DNA from: Hirundichthys speculiger
Lineage: Eukaryota; Chordata; Actinopteri; Beloniformes; Exocoetidae
Assembly: GCA_018398805.1 (NCBI GenBank)
Contig: JAGFBZ010002379.1
Coordinates: 806,001 to 870,000, forward strand
Reading direction: 5' to 3'
DNA length: 64,000 nucleotides
The notes beneath the pieces were generated by a model. The model did not search any database and was not told the DNA's origin. It saw only the letters and a list, made by a program, of their open reading frames with translations. Positions within the stretch are counted from its first letter, which is position 1; every line of letters starts with the position of its first letter. Below, one piece after another: positions 58,331-64,000 of this stretch. The translations under genes and the position numbers were made by a program.

Positions 58331-61300
58331 AGAACAGGAGTCGATGTCGTGTGCTTTATATCAACTACAGGTCTGTGAATTCTCATTACATGACTTAAAT
58401 GACGAAATTTTAATGCAACTAAATATAAAAGTATAAGTAAAGGTTTTTCCTCAGGTGAAAGAGAGACTCGTGGGATTTTTTTTTTTCGTATGTAATGGTT
58501 AGAGATATAGCAGTTTCCTTTATTAACAAAAAAACTAAACAAAAAAGTGTCACACTTTAACTGTCCTTTGTGGACCATATGAATATCTGATAAAGACTGA
58601 CAGCTCTAATTCCTGATGTCTTTACAGTAAAGGCTTTAAAGTTTTCTTTATCCGATGCTTCATCTTTTAATTTAGACGCCAAACAGCAGTATCGACCGGC
58701 ATCACTCTGATACAGCAACGCTTTATTACTCGATAAAAACTGTTACTAGTGTTAACGAAGATCATCGCAAAGAGAAAAGCCAACACCCAGACTCATGCTC
58801 GATTACAAACCTGACTTACTGCTGCCATCTAGAGGTTCTGACGTTTCCAAACCTTCACTATTTATTAATACGCCGAACCTCGTTTTAGGCTCAAAATTTT
58901 ACATATGCTGATTTTTTTTTTTTCTTTCCTCACAATACTTTTTTTTCTGGGGCGTTTTGTATGCACGTCTTTTACTGTAAAAGAGGATATAAGCAAAAAG
59001 GGACTTCTGCATGTGTGCAGAAGTTTACAGACCTGCAGCAGACGGCTAATAGAGGAAATTAAAATCAAAGAGAAAAATCAAAGCAAAACTGATTCAGCAT
59101 GAATTAGGATTATTTGTTTATTAATTTCAGTTACTATGGCATAACATTGATTAGTTTTGGGTGTTGGTTTGAAGTTTAGTGGAATATAAACAGTATTTAT
59201 TATATCAAATCCCTAACACAGTTTTGGGCAGTTTTCTGCAAAACATAATGACTTGACCTTTGAATTGCATTAAGAATGTAATTTTTCAAAGATGACTTAG
59301 GATGGCGCCACAGGCCTGTGATCCAAACATCTCAGCTACCACAGGCTCCTATCGGTGAAGTATTTAGTTCTTGACAACGGTGTGTCTCAAATCCCTGTGG
59401 ATTCAGCACAAACAAAAAAACCAGAGACTCACATGCACACAATCTGGACTTCCTATTAACACAACTGACAAATGATAAATGTCTCCCCAAGCTGATATCA
59501 AGATGGGCACTGTCATGTCACCGTTGCAAGAACAAACAAGCTCGCACATGGGTCAGATGTTCTTGCCCTGAAGAGCAACCCCTCATCCTCGACATCTCCA
59601 CCCCCCGGGGCACCTCCCGCTCTTTTGCCCTCAAGAGGCCTTGGCCGCTGCTGAGCCTCAAGGGATGCAGCCAGCAAAGGTTTCTGACATATGATCCAGC
59701 ATCTGTGATATCACCAACAGCTGACTTGTCATAAGACCTTTGAAAAAGAAAAAAAAAAAAAAAGAAAAGGGGGGGGGGGGGTAAGGAGAATGCCTTATTT
59801 TCAAAAAGGCCCTTAGCTGGAACCTTGAGTGCTTTTGCATCAAGCTGCTGAGATTACAAACTGAATGACTGCTATTAGAGAGTGATTCTATAATCTATCA
59901 TAATACTATAAGCTAGGGATTGACAGACTTTGACCCTACTCACAGGTGTATAATAAGCCTTATTCACTCTACTTGCTCAGTAAGAAAGGGTGCATGTGTG
60001 TGTGTGTGTGGGTGTGTGTGTTAATTCCTACCCTCAGGGCAATATGTTTATTCCTTGTTTAACAAAGCATCATATTCATTGCTCAGGGGTTGAGAAGTGC
60101 ATAATCTAAGCCTGACCTTTAGCCAGTTAGCTAACTGACAGCTTATAGTGCTGTTGGTGGGGGTTGCATAAGATCATAAGTCCTAACTAACCGTTTCTTA
60201 ATATTTCCTTAACGAACGGGACATTTGCTGCTCCGGAATATTGGATGTGCTTTATAAAATGGCTACAGAAGATTGAAGGATGATACAAATAAGGCATTTA
60301 GTTTAGAGGAGGCTTTGACCTTGTTATGGAAACAGCAAAACATGGAATTTAATAACTGGGGTTTTAAAAAAGAAAACAGAAGGTTAGATTTACAAATAAA
60401 AAGAAGAACATCCCTCTCGATTATAAAATTTACTGACCTTGTCCCAAGGTAACTTGGGTATGTTTTTGCCATCTGTGTACTGCAAGCAGGCTTACAACAG
60501 AAGTCTGTGCTCTTGAAGTCTTTCACTGTGTAATTTCAGATATCAATATTAAGAGGACTGAGCGACTGAGGCAAACACAGATGCAAAAATGCAAAAAGGC
60601 AAATGGGCTACTACAGAAAGAAATTGAAGTTCCACTCATCTGTTGAGCTGGCAGCTGCTGTAGAAAACATTTTCTCATGGTTTGTGCATAAAAAGCTGCC
60701 TGTCAGTCCCCTAAAGTCGTCATTTAGGCGTATATGCTGATTGTCCTTCAGGTTTGCCTCAGTATTTCAAATCCAAATGCAATACTCTGCAGTTTATTTT
60801 AGTCAATCCTTCAACGTTCTGTCTGTAGCTTTAAACTACGTCAGCAAGTTCACTTATGCACTAATGCTTAGTTATTCAGATAAAATAGCTCAGCTTGGAT
60901 TAATTAAAATGAGCCTTTTAATCTCCATATGTGTGGACTAAAGAGTTCTCACCCTAAAATCATGTATTACAGAGTGATTAGCTAATATCTGAACAGGCCT
61001 CAAAAGGCCTTTGGTTTATTTGTATGCCATAACTACACATTCTCAATACTGTTTTTGTTTTATTCTTAATATAAATTTCCATTGTCCCACAGGCACATCA
61101 TTTTTTTCACCAACTTCAGAACTATACCAACAGAGATCAGAGATCAATTTGTCTTTTTTATATATATATAGATATTTTTAATTTCAACAACTAACGAATT
61201 TATTGATTATCAATCACCAGAACTTATTCCTATGGTCTTTCTAAATGAAAGCTCTTTGTGAGTGGATTAGGTGTACAATCATTTTGCATGGCATTGGACA

Positions 61301-61774
61301 ATAATTAGTGAATTGCTTTGTTTGTTTGTTTGTTTGTTGTACGTTGTTATAACCTAACATAAGAGAGAAAATTATGTTTAATCCATCAGTTTAAATGAAA
61401 TCCTCTTTCATTTTAGCTGATGCGACAAAAAAAAAAAAACTAGGTGTGTAAAAATGTGCCCCCCAGCAAAGTTTGGCAAAGTGTCAACACACTGTAGCTC
61501 CCACCAGAGACTGTGGAAGACACATTATACACCCCACTTGGTCTCTGGTAGATCTTTGTCTTTAAAAAAAAAATGCTAATCCTACTTAATATGTTGATCT
61601 AAGGTGTAAATTAGCAGTAATGCATCCATTTGAAATGTATTTATGTCATTTATTTGTGCAAATGTTTCTGCATACACATTTAAAAAGCTGATTTTCTATG
61701 TCCAAGGCACAAAAGACTTTCTTTCTTGGCCTGATTTCAACTGATTCAGCTGTTGTGCTGTTCATTTGTAAGTC

Positions 61775-61814
<40 letters not shown>

Positions 61815-62673
61815 GCTTCAATACAACCATAGCATAAAGTAATGTAATGGCTTTAAGACCTTTTCATGAACCTTTCTGCAAACATGATGCAGAATTAAGA
61901 CACAGACCACGCTTGGTTCAACTTACTGCAAATGCATGGACTCTTTTTACTTCTTTTTTGCTGTAAATCGCACCTTATAAATGAAACTAAAGGCCAACAG
62001 ACTTGTTATATGAGAAGAGCTTCAATGTGCTGGCACATAAAAAAAAAAAAAAGGAATATTTGGTTTGAAATGAATAATTATGCAGTTATGTCTGCACCTA
62101 TTCTGTGGATAACTAATTAACTTCTGTGGTTAATTTCATAATCATCCATCAAGCAGCAGATATTAAGTTTATATATGTAGTGTCAGAGCTTTTATCAAGG
62201 CAGGAGGATTCATTCATCTATCAGATGTTATCAGATGTATCCTACTGCTTGTTCTGCAGCAAAGGCCTCAAAAGATGGGTAAATCTGCCTTTTCTCCTCA
62301 CAGTGAGTCAGAAACTGTGAGTCCTTCATAGATTTACACTTCCTCGCATCTCTTATGGTTCCCAAAAGTTGTGCTACCTTTTGTTAAGCAGTAACTTTTC
62401 AACAGTAATTAGCGTGCATAAAAAAGATGGATCTTCAACTTTTGATTCAGAGAGAGTGCATAATCTTCACACGCACTCGCGGAGTTGCATACTGTTACAT
62501 TATTGTTATTAAGTGAAGGATCTAAGTGCTCCTTTCACCGTTAACTTTCGCCTAATTCTCTGAATCCACCAGTTTTTCCATCGGTCTCTTGGGTCACGTG
62601 GCAGGCTCCCAGTCCGCTGAGACTAGTTTTGTTGTTTGTTTGTTTTTTTTAATTTAATTTTTTTATTTTTTTT

Positions 62674-62680
<7 letters not shown>
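58331..62680. other. Intergenic sequence upstream of drc1
   Basis: No gene was recognised. It holds an A-run/G-run tract (59749-59781), a GT repeat (about 59994-60020), a (TTTG)n tract (about 61318-61338) and a long T-run (61779-61806). Short open frames lack recognisable similarity. A GC-richer patch at 59570-59650 has no frame I could interpret. Confidence 0.65.

Positions 62681-62683
<3 letters not shown>

Positions 62684-62716
<33 letters not shown>
62684..62716 (+). repeat. Poly-G run next to a poly-T run
   Basis: 33 consecutive G residues follow about 22 T residues. Such a run can form G-quadruplex structures and is prone to length errors in sequencing. Confidence 0.95.
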
Positions 62717-62717
<1 letters not shown>

Positions 62718-63060
62718 GTCCCTCCACTTTCACCCACGCTCTCGCCCCCAGCTCATAGAGAGCCGACGTGGAGCAACGAGGAATCAAAGCTGTCACTCTC
62801 CAGCTCCGGTGTTGCGCGCCTCTCCGCGTCTGGAGGCGCTCCGTTGGCCGCAGCTGGATCACATGACTCGGCTCTTAGAACCGCCGGTGGCCCGCAGTTT
62901 CAGCGCTCCACAAGACCGAAAAGCCAAAGGAGTTTAACGGATGTGTTGCTACGATTCTTCGGCCAAGTAGCCCGTCTTTATCCCGCGTTTAGATTAACAG
63001 CTCGTGAGCTGCAGGGCCCGCTCCTGTACGGAGAAACAGCTGGAAATCCAACGCCACGTG
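62717..63060. promoter_or_regulatory. CpG-rich block, possible promoter of a neighbouring gene
   Basis: CpG-dense sequence (for example gttgcgcgcctctccgcgtc, gccggtggcccgc) stands out from the AT-rich surroundings. A CACGTG E-box lies just upstream (about 62594-62601). A + strand open frame of about 145 codons starts inside the poly-G run, but it shows no protein resemblance I recognise and is probably a by-product of base composition. It could be a CpG-island promoter or 5' exon of the next gene to the right. Confidence 0.45.
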
Positions 63061-64000
63061 GGTCAATAATGCTCAGCTGTCACAGTTACAGTTCGAGTAT
63101 GCATCTAAGAAGAACTTAAAGAGGAATTCTCTGAAAACAGGGCCGATGTTTCTACAGATGCATAAATAAACTGTTCATCTATAAGCTGAGGCTATAGTTG
63201 AGGCAAAACTGTAAAAAAGCTCTATAAAGTTTGATTGAAGTAGTTCTGTGAATGTGAATTATGACTAAAAGTTGTGAAAAGCTTTTTCAGAGTGAATAAC
63301 AGCACATTTCCCTCAATAATAATGAAGCTGAAGAAAAAAGAAGTGAAAATGAAGAAAAAAGTTCAAAAGAAAAAAGCTCCCAAAATTTGCACTTAAGTTC
63401 ATACATTTTCTATTACATTTGTAAAGGAAAATTTTCCTAAGGATTTTATAAGACAAAAAAAAAAAAAACGTTCTTTGTTCAAGCCTTGTTCAGTTTCACA
63501 CAGAGATAATACATTTTTAAAATTTAGATATTTATGTATCTATTAACTTATTCATAGAAATGAGTGCCTCTTTTACAGTATTTATTCATTTTTATAAAAC
63601 AAAATGTTTTCAGAGGGTGACAGGTGAGCACTTCCTGCAGTACTACTATATGAAATTGTGGTGTAAAATGGTGGTTTGCCAGTCTCCTGCTGAATTAAGC
63701 AGGACCTTCTCTGAAAGACACAAGTTGTTCCAAAACCTGTGTAAATCTGATGTTCACATTCTTGCACAAATGTAATCCCACACCATCAAGAACGGCAGCT
63801 TTACAAATGTTAGGTAGAAGCAGTTCGTCTACTTCCTCACATTTCATTCTTTTTCATTTTGTTTCATCAGACCACAGACCGTTTTCTTATTCACCTCATC
63901 AGCTGCATTTCTAGAACTCATGTACTGTTTTTTTTTTTCTTATTTTTTTTTTTTTTTTGCACAGCAGAGTTTCAACTTGCATTTCTGGATGAATTGATGA
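63061..64000. other. Right-end intergenic sequence
   Basis: It is AT-rich with several T and A runs. The stretch around 63865-63890 (ttttgtttcatcagaccaca) resembles wording of common fish transposon copies, but no ends were found. No exon was recognised. Confidence 0.45.

Noticed and set aside
59540..59660. GC-richer stretch as a possible exon
   Set aside because: No consistent frame with splice sites or recognisable similarity.
62682..63119. 145-codon + strand open frame starting in poly-G
   Set aside because: The start lies in a homopolymer, the composition follows the CpG block and there is no recognised similarity.

Overview
The window is a 64 kb piece of a ray-finned (teleost) fish nuclear genome. 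The evidence is a vertebrate intron-rich gene structure with GT-AG introns, high-copy teleost repeats, dense AT microsatellites and homopolymers, and two neighbouring genes in the tail-to-tail order I recall for mammalian OTOF and DRC1. The species cannot be fixed from the sequence, nor can otofa be told from otofb.

Positions ~5.9-52.3 kb on the + strand hold almost all of an otoferlin gene (otof), a hair-cell ferlin that acts as a calcium sensor for synaptic-vesicle exocytosis. I assign 42 constitutive coding-exon positions (the last two filled by alternatives), encoding about 1,950 residues from the end of C2A to the C-terminal membrane anchor. The exons for the first ~76 residues and the promoter lie upstream of the window. 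The gene has several alternative-exon arrangements: an in-frame alternative acceptor at 35447/35543, a candidate 24-codon cassette at 33868-33939, a tandem pair of homologous 99-nt exons for the start of C2F (39686-39784 and 40000-40098), and three alternative terminal exons with different transmembrane anchors (47027, 48238 and 52076). Two otof exons each carry one base too many (32179-32185 and 34282-34283), which breaks an otherwise conserved frame.

Positions 52.4-58.1 kb on the - strand hold drc1, a coiled-coil subunit of the nexin-dynein regulatory complex of motile cilia, in 16 exons. It converges on the third otof terminal exon, with stop codons 176 bp apart and crossing polyadenylation signals. 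An RFX-type X-box lies about 136 bp upstream of its start codon. One drc1 junction near 53276 is ambiguous and may contain a third one-base insertion.

The rest is intronic or intergenic. It contains several non-autonomous DNA transposons with inverted ends (3193-3884, 6890-7757, 24881-26348, 42314-42490, 44785-45672, 53972-54333), high-copy interspersed repeats, microsatellites, and near the right end a 33-base poly-G run followed by a CpG-rich block that may be a promoter. No prokaryotic features, CRISPR arrays, rRNA or convincing tRNA genes were seen.
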